Positions 9,908 to 20,663 of a stretch of 64,000 nucleotides of DNA are shown here, piece after piece. The notes under the pieces were generated by a model. The model worked only from the letters and a program-made list of their open reading frames with translations. It made no database searches and was not told where the DNA came from. Each line of letters starts with the position of its first letter. Position 1 is the first letter of the stretch. Position numbers and translations under genes: made by a program. The DNA comes from Strigamia acuminata (lineage: Eukaryota > Arthropoda > Chilopoda > Geophilomorpha > Linotaeniidae), in contig OX442314.1 in NCBI GenBank assembly GCA_949358305.1, positions 59,281,369 to 59,345,368 on the forward strand. Direction: 5' to 3'.

Positions 9908-12880
9908 AAAGAGCTCGGGCCATCCGGTCGCGACATCCATGATTACTAAAATATATTTGTTTTTATTGGATGACGTGGGTTTTGGGCCCATTAAATCCAC
10001 GCTCCAGCAGTCGAAGGGTGCGAAGGGGCCGAGTGAGATTCTTTCGTAATTCTTGGGCGTCCTAGGTTTGCACGCTTGGCATCTGGGGCAGTGGTGAATG
10101 AAACGAACAATATCTCGGGTCATTTTGGGCCAAAAATAGAGTTGGTTCGCACGGTAGATTGTTCTGGCCACTCCAGAATGTCCGGCGAGTGGGTGTCCGT
10201 GGACCATCCACAGAAACCTTGTTAGCAGACTCCTGGGTATAACGACTTTCATCGAAGTACCTGTCTCCGTCAGATCATCGCGGAAATTCGGGTGGTGTTT
10301 TAGTAGAAGTCCATCCTCGATTAAGTACGTGGAGGCTTCTCTTTCGAATTCTTCGCGTTGGATTTCGTCGAAATTCTTGTCGGGAAATTTTTTATCTGTG
10401 ATGAAGTCTCGATAAGTTTTACAGAAGTCGTCTGTCATTTGGGCGGCTATTAATTCGTCCCTGGTGGGCGGCTTGCTGTTCGTCCCCTTGCTTACGTGGG
10501 CGACGAATGCTCGAACGTACTTGTCGGAGATTCGAGGTTCTATCGTTAGCTCGTAATTTGGGTGAGCGTCCTTGACAGACTGGTACGCTCGGAGCCAATA
10601 ATTGTAATAATTTTGGTCTCCTGACTCGAGTTTCTCCTTGGGTAATTCGTTTAGCTTCTTAAATTCCCATTTTCGAACGGGGTTCGGACAGTAGAAGAGG
10701 CGTGAGTCGTCCTCTCCGCAGTCGGTCTCGTCTTCGGGGTCTGAAGCTGGGGCTCGTGAGAGGGCGTCTGCCACGACGTTGAATTTTCCGGGTCGGTATT
10801 CAATGATTAAGTCACAAGCCATTAATTCTAGCTGCCAGCGAGCCATTCTTCCGGACGGTTCCTTCAACGCCATTAACCATTTTAGGGCTTCGTGGTCGGT
10901 TTGTACGTTGAACTTGGTAAATTCCAGGTATGGTCTGAATTTTCGGATTGCCCAGACAACGGCTAGACATTCTAACTCTGTCGCATTATAATTCTTTTCG
11001 GCTGCTTGTAATTTCCGGCTGATGAACATCGTCGGGACCTCTAATTCTACTCCGTCGATGTCATGCCTTTGAAGCAACGCAGCACCTAGGCCAATTCGAC
11101 TGGCGTCGGTGTGAAGAGTGAATTCTCGATTAAGATCTGGTAGGGGAATCCGTTTTACATCGATCAACATTTGTTTTATTTTGTTAAACGATGTCTCGCA
11201 GTGGTCAGTCCACTCGAAATCTTTATCGTTGCGTAACAGATCTGTGATGGGCGCCGCGACGTCTGCCAAATTTGGGAGCATTCGATTGAAGAAATTCACC
11301 ATGCCCATGAAACGTTGGACTCCTTTTACATCTTCCGGGGCGGGGAACTGGCTAATGGCCTGGGTCTTTTTCGGGTCGATGGATAGGCCACCTGTTCCGA
11401 CTGTGTAACCCAGGAATGCCAATTCTTTGCGGCAAAATTTACTTTTCCCTGGATGGATGTTTAGTCCGGCCTTTGTGAGTCGCTCCATGACGTCATTCAC
11501 ATGCATCAAGTGGTCTGTAAAGGTCTGAGAGACTATTACTATGTCGTCAAGATAAGCCCATGCGTATTTGTGTAAGGCATCGCCGAGAACTTTTTCTATT
11601 AATTTTTGAAAGGTGGCGGGTGCGTTTACTAACCCGAAGGGCATTACATTAAACATCAGTCGACCCTGTGGTGCCCAAAAAGCTGTTTTCTCCTTATCCT
11701 CTTCCCGCAATTCAACCTGCCAGTAACCCTTGGACAAATCCATGGTCGTGACCCAGTTAAATGGGGCGAGTTCTCGTAAAATTGCTTCTATTGATGGCAT
11801 TTGGATGGGGTCAATGACGGTTATGGCGTTTAAAGGTCTATAATCGATGCAGAGGCGCGGTTCGGAGCCTGGTCGCATGACGAGGACAATCCTCATTCCA
11901 TACTCTCCGATGGCGTGCGACACGATCCCTTTTTCGAGCAACTCGTTGCACATTGTTCTTACGATGTGTCTCTTCTGGGGATTCATAGTCTTAAAAGGCA
12001 CTCGTACCGGTTTGCCCGTAACCAATTCGATCTCGTGCATTACGTAACTTGTCTTCCCTGGATCCTTATTTAAGTTCTTCGAGTGCTTCTTGAGCATTTC
12101 CTCGAGGAGTTTCGTTTGTTCTTCTCCAAGATTGGCGTCTACTGCCAGATTATGTATTAAATTCTCCTCCTGGAGGATAGTATTAAATGATTTAAAATTA
12201 TAGTCTTGGATGAACTTTTTAATTTCGCCTCCTCCCCATTCCTCGCCGTCCTTAGCTTTGTCTAGGAGTTCCGAAGGTATTATGGGTAGTCGTGGGTCCT
12301 CGTGGTTGTCGATGTAATTCCACGAACGTGTGACTGGGTTGGGCTGGATGTTCATCCGTTCCATCAAATCCATTCCTATCAGCAGGATTGTGTCTCGGGT
12401 TGGTAACACGATGAAGAAATGCTTAATCGTGCCTCCTTCCCATACGAAATCGGTTGATAACGTCCCCACTGCTCTAACTTCTCCCGCTGCCGTAAGAACT
12501 CGAATATTCTCGTTCATTCCCCGTAATTTTTTCTGTATTTTTTCTTCGAGTGATTCGAATAAGTCGGTGGAGATAAACGACTGATCCGCTCCCGAGTCGA
12601 GTAGTCCCATTAACACCTTTTTGCCGAAAGAGACCGGTATTTTAGCCAGTACGCTCTTCGCTTCTGTTGATAGGTTGCAACGAAGTATTCGCTTTTTAAG
12701 AGGATTGGCCCCTTGGTCGAGCGGTAAAGTCATGAAAGCGTTGGCTATGCCGTCTTCGTCTCTAATTTCGAATTTCCGTTTTTTGGTTGGAGTTGTGACT
12801 TCCTCGTTGGCAGCTTCCTCGAAAAATTCCAACAATTTTTTCATTTCTTTAATTTGTTTTTCCACTAGTGTAAGGTCCAT
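9908..12880 (-). pseudogene. pol: E1 pol, 5' part (PR, RT, RNase H, start of IN)
   Basis: This is the proximal 991 codons of E1 pol. Protease has LLDSGADQSFIS (Asp 95). Reverse transcriptase shows the gypsy pattern MDLSKGYWQVEL and YLDD at 443-446. RNase H starts at LHTDASRIGLGAALLQ and contains ATELECLAVVWAIRKFRPYL. The integrase HHCC finger runs from HGHPLAGHSG to CPRCQACK, and the first catalytic Asp is in WSVDLMGP. The frame then runs into the C1 LTR, so the DDE triad is split. The frame is open upstream of its first ATG into the end of gag and lies in the -1 phase, which suggests Gag-Pol synthesis by frameshifting. No AT-hook motifs are present, unlike pol of E2 and E3. Confidence 0.94.
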
Positions 12881-12912
12881 CGTTTTCGAAGTTATCGCGA
12901 GCGGATGTGGAA

Positions 12913-15792
12913 TTATTTTTGTTCCGCCCGCGAGTTCCAGTTTTTTGACATACTGTCGAATTTGGCGGTGAGTTCCTTCAAGACTTTTTCTTGCTCCTTA
13001 GCGAGCAATCTCACTAGCTCTTCTCTCTCTGCGGCCTTGTCGTCGGCTTTTTTCTTTGCCAATTTCGGGCAGGTCTGACGCCAGTGGCCGTCCTCGTTGC
13101 AGAAATTACAAGGGCTTTTCTTCTTTCCCTCCCGCACAAAAGGTTTTTTGGGGTAGTCTTTCTTCTCAGAAGTCGCCTCTGTTTTCGGGTTGTGATGCTC
13201 CGATTTTCTGGACTTCATCTGAGGTCGGTAGCTGGGTGCCAGTTCCTTCCCCATGTTTGCATGTACAACCTCGTTGATACCTTCGTCGACCTCATCGCTT
13301 TCCGAGAATTGCTCAGAATCTTCGCTTATTTCGTCTTCCGACTTTTCCTCGGCGGCGTTAGTTTGCGTGCGATAGGCCTTATTTGGAGGTGGTAACGGGT
13401 TGGAAGCTTGTTGGTTTTTCTTTGAGGGGAGTGGCTCTATACTTCCGTTTAGATAATTTCGCGATTGGAGCAGCTTAGTGGAGTCTATGCTGCGTTCCTG
13501 TATTCGTTGCTGTCGAGCCACTCCTAGAGCTCGTTCTTCTTTTGTCAGATTTTCGTTATACCGAGCATTTACTTCGGTGTGTTTTTTCTCGACGAAAGCG
13601 AGGATGGCTTTGAAATTATCCCCTTTAGGAGCGTTCATTTCTCGTAGGACTTTGGTTGCGGTTTCGTTTAGTCCTTGTTCGAAGAGAGCTTTCTGAGCGT
13701 GTTGGTCAAATGGTTTGTCCATTTCACGGAACAGGCTGTCGGCTCGTTGTACGTACTCCCTCAGAGTTTCCCCGGGAGCTTGCTTCATAGAGCTTACTCT
13801 TTTCTGGATTTCTTGGCTCGTCTCGCCATATTGATTGTGGAACTTTATGACGAAGTCTTCCCAGTTTCGGGGTTGGACATCAGCGTACCAGTTTCGGGCC
13901 CGGTTTATCAGCATTTCTGGTATTCCGCGTGCAACCATTTCGTCGGGTTCCGCTCCTAAACGATTAATCGTCAGGGCGACTTCGTCCAAAAACAAGTTGC
14001 CAGCGTTCCAGGATCCGTCGAACTTAATTAGTCTCAGGGTCGTCCACTTGATGTTGTTATCCTTGCGAGAATACAGCCATCGGTCCGCGGAGTAACGTTT
14101 CAACAATCCTTCGCTTCGATCGTCTTCCTCGGTCTCTTGGCCACGGCTCTGTTGAAGTTTTTGGTCCATGGCTTGAAGGAGTTCGTCTTTCATCGTCCGT
14201 AGTTGGTTGCTTAGCGAGTCAGTCTCACTAGGCAGCGGTGATGATCGTGGATTGTCGGAAGGGAGGCTTGGGTAATGCGTACCGTTGCCTGTCAGTCCGA
14301 ATTGATTGTGTTGGAACGACGTTTGTCCTGATGATCCCGCGGCGTTCGGATTATTCGTGAGGTCTTGCGCTACCGTTGAGTTATCGGGGTTCGATTTTTC
14401 CGGAGCGGAGGTTCGGCTCAACTTTGTTCCGGGCGGTATCAGATCGTCCAGTCGGGTCCCCGTGAGGCCTTCGTTCGTTTTTTTGATAAAAACATAGGAG
14501 TCTCTTCCAGCATATGCTTCGGCGGCGTGCTTCTTTTCGAGGTGATTTTTAACTGCGTTAATCTCCTCGAGCGTCGGCATGGCCAGTTTATTTCGACCTG
14601 CTTCGTTGCGTATCTGGTTCTTCTGATTTATACATCTGATTAGTTCGGCGTTAGGGTCGCCTGGGTTGGTATTACTGGTTTGGCCAGTTTTCATTGCAAA
14701 TGAGTTTTTTATTGCCCATGATTGCGCGCCCTGATTATTCCTCCTATCCTGTATAAACGCCTCGTATAGTTCTCCTTTGACTTCGTCCGATTCGTTCAAG
14801 ATGCTATCTAGTCCGTTGACTCGGATACTGCCGTGAGATGCTTGAGAGTCGATACTTTCACTGTCTGACGTTGCTTCGCCGCCGGTCTCGGACTGCTGTC
14901 GATCCGCTCCGACCCGACGTCGTTTCTCCCCGCGTCTGGCCGTGTTTTCTGCCGATCTTTTTTCAGTCCTCTGATTTACCAGGTCGATTACTCGGCTTAG
15001 TTCTGCGTAAGGATCCTTGTCCTGATCGATCTCGATGCCGTGTGCGCAGGCCACTCGAGTTACTTCTATTGCTTTGGCTACCAGCTCCTTAGCTGTGTGA
15101 GACCGTTCTGGGGAGCTCTGTACGGAGTTTGGCTCCGAATGCTGGCTTAACCCGTTGCTTGGTGGCCGGATCTGGTAGTCCTTTGCCATTTCTCGTTCGA
15201 TTATTTTTTGCTTCGCGAGCAATTCTCGAGCCAGCTCGCGCTCCATTGCCATTTGCTTTTCTTGGCTTTCACGGGCGGCCGCCATCTGCTTAGCTTGACG
15301 TTCTTGTGCCAAGCTCTGTTCCATGGCAGCTAATTTCTCGCGATGCTCTCTGGCTAAATCTTCCATCAATTCGTTTTTCTTCTTTTCCAACGAGGCTGTT
15401 CTCGCTTGGTCGGCTCGGGTAGCCTCGTTGATAATTGCGGCGCCTGTACTTGTCGCTTTATTTAGAAGAGTCATTAGATCCATTTCACTGGGATCCTTTT
15501 CGACTGGTCTGGGGCTTTTCAATCCGAATCGAGGGTTTTCGAACGATTTATTTAGTCTGTTTTCTTCGTGAGAGCTTCCTGATCCTTCGAATTCGCCTCC
15601 CGTGAACGGAAGTTGTCTTGCAAGGGGAAGGCCTTCACTTGATGATTCCGTTGAAACTTCAGTCGAGTTAGTCTCGACTTCTGGTTCCACGTGATTCGCT
15701 TCTTCCGCTTTTTGGCGTTCGATTTCTTCGGCTTCCTTTCTCTCCTTTTCGTCGTTACGCCTTTTTCTGTCTTCTGCGGTAGTTTTCGTCAT
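12913..15792 (-). CDS. gag: E1 Gag polyprotein
   Basis: The 959-residue Gag is long for a gypsy element. The N-terminal third is charged and contains a predicted coiled coil made of repeated Glu/Arg/Gln/Lys-Ala heptads (about 135-215). The middle is polar and rich in Ser and Asn. The retrotransposon Gag core includes NRARNWYADVQPRNWEDF and a following capsid-like region. A CCHC knuckle, CNFCNEDGHWRQTC, lies near the C-terminus. The stop is preceded by the codons CAA AAA; a -1 slip on this A run would enter the pol frame. The start at 15792 follows an ordinary leader after the PBS. Confidence 0.92.
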   Translation of the reverse strand: MTKTTAEDRKRRNDEKERKEAEEIERQKAEEANHVEPEVETNSTEVSTESSSEGLPLARQLPFTGGEFEGSGSSHEENRLNKSFENPRFGLKSPRPVEKDPSEMDLMTLLNKATSTGAAIINEATRADQARTASLEKKKNELMEDLAREHREKLAAMEQSLAQERQAKQMAAARESQEKQMAMERELARELLAKQKIIEREMAKDYQIRPPSNGLSQHSEPNSVQSSPERSHTAKELVAKAIEVTRVACAHGIEIDQDKDPYAELSRVIDLVNQRTEKRSAENTARRGEKRRRVGADRQQSETGGEATSDSESIDSQASHGSIRVNGLDSILNESDEVKGELYEAFIQDRRNNQGAQSWAIKNSFAMKTGQTSNTNPGDPNAELIRCINQKNQIRNEAGRNKLAMPTLEEINAVKNHLEKKHAAEAYAGRDSYVFIKKTNEGLTGTRLDDLIPPGTKLSRTSAPEKSNPDNSTVAQDLTNNPNAAGSSGQTSFQHNQFGLTGNGTHYPSLPSDNPRSSPLPSETDSLSNQLRTMKDELLQAMDQKLQQSRGQETEEDDRSEGLLKRYSADRWLYSRKDNNIKWTTLRLIKFDGSWNAGNLFLDEVALTINRLGAEPDEMVARGIPEMLINRARNWYADVQPRNWEDFVIKFHNQYGETSQEIQKRVSSMKQAPGETLREYVQRADSLFREMDKPFDQHAQKALFEQGLNETATKVLREMNAPKGDNFKAILAFVEKKHTEVNARYNENLTKEERALGVARQQRIQERSIDSTKLLQSRNYLNGSIEPLPSKKNQQASNPLPPPNKAYRTQTNAAEEKSEDEISEDSEQFSESDEVDEGINEVVHANMGKELAPSYRPQMKSRKSEHHNPKTEATSEKKDYPKKPFVREGKKKSPCNFCNEDGHWRQTCPKLAKKKADDKAAEREELVRLLAKEQEKVLKELTAKFDSMSKNWNSRAEQK

Positions 15793-15866
15793 TTTCTTGC
15801 GATATAATGATCGGTCGAAAGATCCCGGTTATTATTTAAAGTTTTGTCGTAAGGTTAGCAAATTCT

Positions 15867-15884
15867 ATCCCGGACAGGCCCCCA
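15867..15884 (-). promoter_or_regulatory. E1 primer-binding site (tRNA-Pro-like)
   Basis: Two bases after the 5' LTR the coding strand reads TGGGGGCCTGTCCGGGAT. Its complement matches the 3' end of eukaryotic tRNA-Pro (as I recall it) at 16 of 18 positions, with a two-base mismatch in the middle. TGG at the start pairs with the tRNA CCA end. Confidence 0.72.
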
Positions 15885-15886
15885 CG

Positions 15887-16517
15887 TGTCGTGATTCGAC
15901 TTTGTGGTTAAAGATAATAAATAATACACTCGGGAATACAATATACTTCAAATACTGCTTTATTAAAACACGCTTACTAATACAAATATAAGTTAAGATG
16001 TTTCCTGTGGTGGTCCTCGGATTCGGCTGCGAATACGAGTTGCCGCTAAACAATGGCGGATCCAATTGTTTAGTCCTACGCGTGGTCTGTGTTTGTTGTC
16101 TAGGGTATTTCCACGTGTTATTATGAACACGCGAGAATTCGCTTTCTCGTGCGAATTAAACGAATATCGTTCGGATATTTATTCTAGCGTAGTTTGGCTA
16201 CGCTAAATAAATGTGGCTGTTGTACAGTTGAATGGTCAGCGGGCACCGGTCCTCGATCAATCCGTGAAACGGCCTGAAAGGTGAGGTAAATGGTGCTCTT
16301 GCTGAGATTGGTGTAACTGTAGTGTCGTTTCCGGTCAAGCGTTGGCGTTATATATTAACCGGAAATGACGTCATATGCAAATCATTGTGATTATGCAGGC
16401 TCGCAGAAACGAGAGACTAGCCAGTCTAGTCACCGTTCCTGGCGCACTCTAGTGTCAAGAATTAATAATGAGATAATTACCACTAATTATATCTTCTGGT
16501 GATGCCGAATCACCACA
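15887..16517 (-). repeat. E1 5' LTR
   Basis: The 631-bp LTR drives E1 on the minus strand and differs from 42-672 at about four positions. It is followed by the TSD copy GACT (16518-16521). The matching bases before its inner edge are the PBS and a two-base spacer. Confidence 0.94.
16348..16382 (-). promoter_or_regulatory. E1 LTR promoter cluster
   Basis: On the coding strand, within 35 bp and in order, are an octamer ATTTGCAT (16382-16375), a palindromic CRE TGACGTCA (16373-16366), an ETS-like TTCCGG, and a TATA-like TATATAA (about 16354-16348). The same cluster lies at 503-537 in the other LTR. Motif identities are established; use of them here is inference. Confidence 0.62.
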
Positions 16518-17086
16518 GACTCACCCTGAATTCTGCTTAAAAAAACTGCGCAGAACACTAAAATGAGTCGTGTGCAAAGTGTCTGTTAGGTACGCGCAAG
16601 GAGGAGGGAGACTCCTCTCCCAATTCGCGCCCAGTATTATTTATTCTTATTTTTTAGACAATCCGGAAACATGGTGCTCACTCAAATAGGTATATTTGAG
16701 GTCACCGCAAAAGGAGTCAGCCAACCATTCTTTCTATGGACTGATTAAGATGAAGGCAACCATAATGATGGCTTTGGCAAATTTGGCGTCAGGAAAAGAA
16801 TCCCAAAATTATTCCAAAGCATCACAAAATTTGGTGCTTCTCAATTTTGGCGGAGGATTATTGGGTGCCTAGATGCCAGGACAATGTCCTCGATGAAGCT
16901 ACTGTTTTAGTTCAACCTTCATTGTCGTAGATGCTTTTCTAGTTAGTGCCAGTGCTGATGTGGATGGTGATAAAGACAGGTTACTTGGTTCTATTGGTGA
17001 TATTCTTCTTTCTCTTGTCCAGGTTATTACAGAAATCAAGTGGGATCAACTCGCCTTAATGAACAAAATTAATTTTCTGTATAGGG
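16518..17086. other. Host intergenic DNA, no gene recognised
   Basis: This starts with the second GACT copy. No ORF of convincing length is present. Short open stretches on the plus strand do not resemble a family I know. Confidence 0.6.
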
Positions 17087-17253
17087 AAAATCCGCCATTT
17101 TTAGATGGTGAGTTGAAACTTAATTAAATTTAATAAAAATCCGCCATTTTTAGATGGTGAGTTGAAACTTAATTAGATTTAATAAAAATCCGCCATTTTT
17201 AGATGGTGAGTTGAAACTTAATTAGATTTAATTAAAATCCGCCATTTTTAGAA
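17087..17253. repeat. 49-bp tandem repeat, about 3.4 copies
   Basis: The word TCCGCCATTTTTAGA begins at 17091, 17140, 17189 and 17238, an exact 49-bp period. Three copies are complete and the fourth is cut after TTTTTAGA. Copies differ by single bases. Each contains CCGCCATTTT, a YY1/Pho-like core. Confidence 0.93.
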
Positions 17254-18047
17254 CTTAACCAAAGAAGCTATCTTATACTAGAGATTTGTAATTGAGTTAT
17301 TAGTTAATTATTTTTTGACTAACAAGGGGAGTGCGCCAATAAGACTATTCGGTCATGACCAAAATTTTTGAGAAATTTATTTACCTCAAACAGGTAAATA
17401 AGCTGCCCAAATGTTTTTATGCCATGAACAGGCAGAAAGAAATAAATCAAATATTAAATTCGGACTCTTTCTATGGTGATAGTACACTTTTGGGAGTAAT
17501 TAGGCTTGTGGAGGAATATTGTAAACAACTGTTGCCTAGCAACAGAATCCTAGAACTACTTTTTATGACATCACTGTGAAAACCCATTCGGATTTACATA
17601 TAATGTTTAGCAAAGTTTAGTGCAGTTTTATTTCATCTTGTATTTTATTTGACCTTTTTTTGAAAACTGATTTTATTTGGCAGAGGGTGAGTTTCTCTCA
17701 TCTTGCTGCAATTAGGGTGCTGGGCTTTTATGACCCAAACATCTTTGTTCTCCCTCTTTTGTAAAACGTTATATCTTATCAGTGTATTATATTCTGTAGC
17801 ATTTTTATTGTCATTTATTCTTTTTTTATTATCCTTAAGAAATAAACTTTAGTCTTGAAGAAGTTTTCAACCTAAACAGTCAAGTTTCTTCATTCTCACA
17901 AAATTCAAATTTAATTTGAATTTGATATCATCAACTGGGAAAACTAGATTCAACTGGTGAAATATCATCACTAACCTTCAAAATCACCATGATTGTAGAA
18001 TTAGTTCTAGGATTTCATTTCCAACATGGCTGCTCTGTGTTAATGCT
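17254..18047. other. Intergenic, A/T-rich, no gene recognised
   Basis: A 74-codon plus-strand ORF (17355-17579) is present, but it has no recognisable motif and is the length expected by chance. Nothing else is supported. Confidence 0.55.
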
Positions 18048-18866
18048 TTGAATGTGATAAGTTGTTTAAAAACAAAATGTTTACAACAAGAAGCACATCT
18101 AAAAGAAGGCCAGGCAACAAGTATAGAAATACAGATTGCAGAATTATTATTTAACTCATTTTCTGACATTCTTGCTGACCACATTATAGTCACACAGGAT
18201 GAATTAATTTACAGTACTTCAAATAAAATAAAAGATCAGATCTATTTATTAATACAGTGTTTAATAAAACATTTTATAGATGATTATGAAAGAGATGATA
18301 TATCTCTGATGCACCAATGCAATTATCACAGAGTAAAATCCAAGCCAAAGATTCCAACCTAGATTCTGACCCATGTTATGAAGAATCATCTGATAATGAA
18401 TGTTCAAGCAGCAGTCGACGTATAATTCCAGTAAAACAAAAATTGGAAATAATACAATTGGCAAATAAACATCCTAGATGGAAACTACAAACTCTGCAGC
18501 ATCATGGATCAAAAGAATTGCCATCATTAGGTGTTTTACGGTTGTGGAAAAAGCACAGATAATGCCAACAATTATAAGCAACAAATGCATCTTATTAAAG
18601 ACAGTGTTTTTGGAAAAATTCAATCATGCAAGAGAACAATTACGAAATAATACCAAAACGAACTCTATCTTACAAACCATTAATTGCATATTCGTGGTAT
18701 TCTGCTAATCTCACTAACAGAAAATGTGATTTTAGAATGTTAAACAAGTTTGTTTTACATTCTCAGCCGATGATCAAGTAACATGTTCCAAGATGGGCTG
18801 CAATAAAATTCGGTTTATAAAGTGTGCACAATGTCAAAAAATGCTTTGTTTATTTTGTCCGGTCGC
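18048..18866 (+). pseudogene. Degraded coding fragments of a probable transposon-derived gene
   Basis: Several short plus-strand frames suggest a decayed gene. At 18317-18562 an acidic Ser-rich stretch is followed by IIPVKQKLEIIQLANKHP, which resembles the start of a helix-turn-helix region of DDE transposases. At about 18782-18865 a frame reads CSKMGCNKIRFIKCAQC followed by QKMLCLFC, a small Cys cluster with CxxC pairs like the zinc-binding end of some transposases. Stops and frame changes separate the pieces. The family is not identified. Confidence 0.35.
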
Positions 18867-19232
18867 GTAGTCGTAACGTTCTTAAGAACGTACGACGAAC
18901 ACGGCGTCTTGGTTGCTCAGGTCCCGACGGGTGACAGAGTCGCCACGGCGATCGCTCGGGTTGCTCTTGCCAATAGAAGTGGAGAGACGGTCTGGATGCC
19001 ACCGTTCGTCACGCTAATCCAGAATCAACTCCTTGGGCCACTGCAGGCCCACCCACTTCCGGAAGGGCACTTCCGGGTCCCGATTGGTCAAGCCAACAGC
19101 CCACAGGTTCACCTGGTTGCGGGGAACCGCAACAGGTCGCGCGAGACAAATAATGCGCGAGAGCTACCGTATATTGAGTGCCCTGTGTTGCAGGAAAGTG
19201 AATTTATCCGCACAGCGAACAGAATCTTCATT
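18867..19232. other. Unassigned stretch with a 16-bp palindrome
   Basis: The perfect palindrome ACGTTCTTAAGAACGT is at 18876-18891, with further partly matching flanks. A 138-codon plus-strand frame covers 18822-19238, but it has no recognisable domain, so I do not call a gene. Confidence 0.4.
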
Positions 19233-19686
19233 ATTTAGCAATCATACATCGAAAAGATTCTAAAGAAGTTTGAAATCTGTCGACAAGCTGATTAAAGTGC
19301 CAGTGACCCCGGGAACGACTCTTATTAAAGTATCAACTGAAAACCTTGTTGATTTTCCGTACCGTTCACTAATTGGCTCGTTACTTTTCCTCGCATCGAG
19401 AACTCGACCAGACATTTTATTCTCCGTGATTTCATTGTCTCAGTTTAATAACTGCTATGATCATTCCCACATCAAATTCATTATGCAAGTCGTGCGGTAT
19501 GTGGCGAACACCGCGGATTATGCCATCGAGTTATCAGGTTGCTCAAATGGACAACTTTGGGCATACACTGATGCATCATGGGCCACCGACATCAGTACCC
19601 GGCACGGTGATCCGAATGTATTGTTTCTCAATTATCCATGTTACATTGTAAATGACGTGTTAACATTCCCCAGTTTACTTTACTGA
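19233..19686 (+). pseudogene. Copia pol remnant (end of RT, start of RNase H)
   Basis: The plus-strand frame begins with SYIEKILKKFEI, has an interrupted stretch, and continues with YRSLIGSLLFLASRTRPDIL, FSVISLSQF and AYTDASWA. These match the RT-RNase H junction of copia elements; the equivalent part of C1 reads YREIIGSLMYLAQGTRPDLA. The rest of RNase H is lost or shifted out of frame. This is the 3' end of an old plus-strand copia element whose LTR follows. Confidence 0.82.
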
Positions 19687-19721
19687 TTGTTGTACATCCA
19701 TTTAGCATCGAAGGGGGAATT

Positions 19722-20115
19722 TGTTGTCGTGCAGAACGATTATTCGATGCCATATGGATTTCCGTAGCGTTACCGATCTGTTTATTATTTAATTCAGCAT
19801 TATTACCTTTTATAATTATTTAACATTGGGCATAATGCTGCCCCTATCGTACCTGTATTATATTTTTCGTGTTCAACACCAGATGGTGTTCATGTATGTT
19901 CTCACACTTGACAAAATGGCCGCTTGCATGCTAGCAAGCATTCTCATGTGTTTTCAATTCAAAAGGATTCAATTATGTAAGCATTATCATTTCTAATTAA
20001 ACCTTTATTTATTTTACACTGTATCTGCCAGGGGCGGATCTAACTTTTTGGGGGCCCGGGGCTTGAGGTTTTTTAATTTTTAATAGCGACCTTTCTTCTT
20101 TTTTCTTTTTTTAGC

Positions 20116-20152
<37 letters not shown>

Positions 20153-20559
20153 TACATGGCTCAAAGTCTCGGGAGCCCCCTAAAATTTGGGGGCCCGGGG
20201 CTCAAGCCCCAATAGCCAGGTGCTAGATCCGCCACTGGTGTCTGCCTATTAGCACGTTTATAAGTGCGGCAGTTTGTTTTGTGGCTCAATTGTCACGTCG
20301 CTTTCCTCTGCTACATATTGTACATGTACGATGCAGCAAGGTGTGTGTGTGTAGGCAAATTTACCTAATTACACCCAGTACCTTGCTACACCATAGATTC
20401 TCATTAAGTTTGCAAGTTATTGTTTTTATTTTGCCCGCATCACGCAGAAGTCTATTTATATTTTGTATAAGGTTTGATGCAGAGTCTAGCATCACACTTG
20501 TATTTTCGGCCACCAGTGTTCTATAGTTCACTCTCAAAATGGCTCTCTCCAGGCCAACA
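19722..20559 (+). repeat. Probable 3' LTR of the decayed copia element
   Basis: A purine tract AAGGGGGAAT directly precedes TGTTGTCGTGCAG at 19722, the expected PPT-LTR junction after the RNase H remnant. The right end is uncertain. CAACA at 20555-20559 would give a TGTTG...CAACA LTR of about 620 bp once the internal MITE is discounted. No second LTR is in the window to confirm it. Confidence 0.5.
20029..20237. mobile_element. hAT-type MITE
   Basis: The 209-bp element has terminal inverted repeats CAGGGGCGGATCTA and TAGATCCGCCACTG. Its 8-bp flanking duplications are GTATCTGC (20021-20028) and GTGTCTGC (20238-20245), 7 of 8 identical. The interior has GGGGGCCCGGGG arms and a long T run. TIRs of the CAGTGGCGGATC kind and 8-bp TSDs are typical of non-autonomous hAT elements. 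It has no coding capacity and is inserted in the copia LTR remnant. Confidence 0.85.
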
Positions 20560-20663
20560 TGGCCATCTTGTATCTACAAGTACATGCTTCATTTTGTAAG
20601 TTTATTTAATTATGAAACACTTGATTTGATTTTCTTTTGTTATCAAGGAAAAATTGATTTTGA

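Larger units (their letters stand above)
42..16517 (-). mobile_element. Ty3/gypsy LTR retrotransposon E1 (complete, interrupted by copia C1)
   Basis: Two 631-bp direct LTRs (42-672 and 15887-16517) differ at about four positions by eye. They bound a minus-strand element flanked by the 4-bp duplication GACT. In coding order it holds 5' LTR, PBS, gag (15792-12913), pol (12880-4236, broken by C1), a spliced third ORF (4017-899), a purine tract (about 673-690) and the 3' LTR. Pol order PR-RT-RNaseH-IN is that of Ty3/gypsy. Without the nested copia and one copy of its TSD the element is about 11.8 kb, long for the family because gag and the third ORF are large. All three genes are open apart from the copia insertion, so the copy was recently competent but now lacks an intact integrase. 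Confidence 0.93.
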
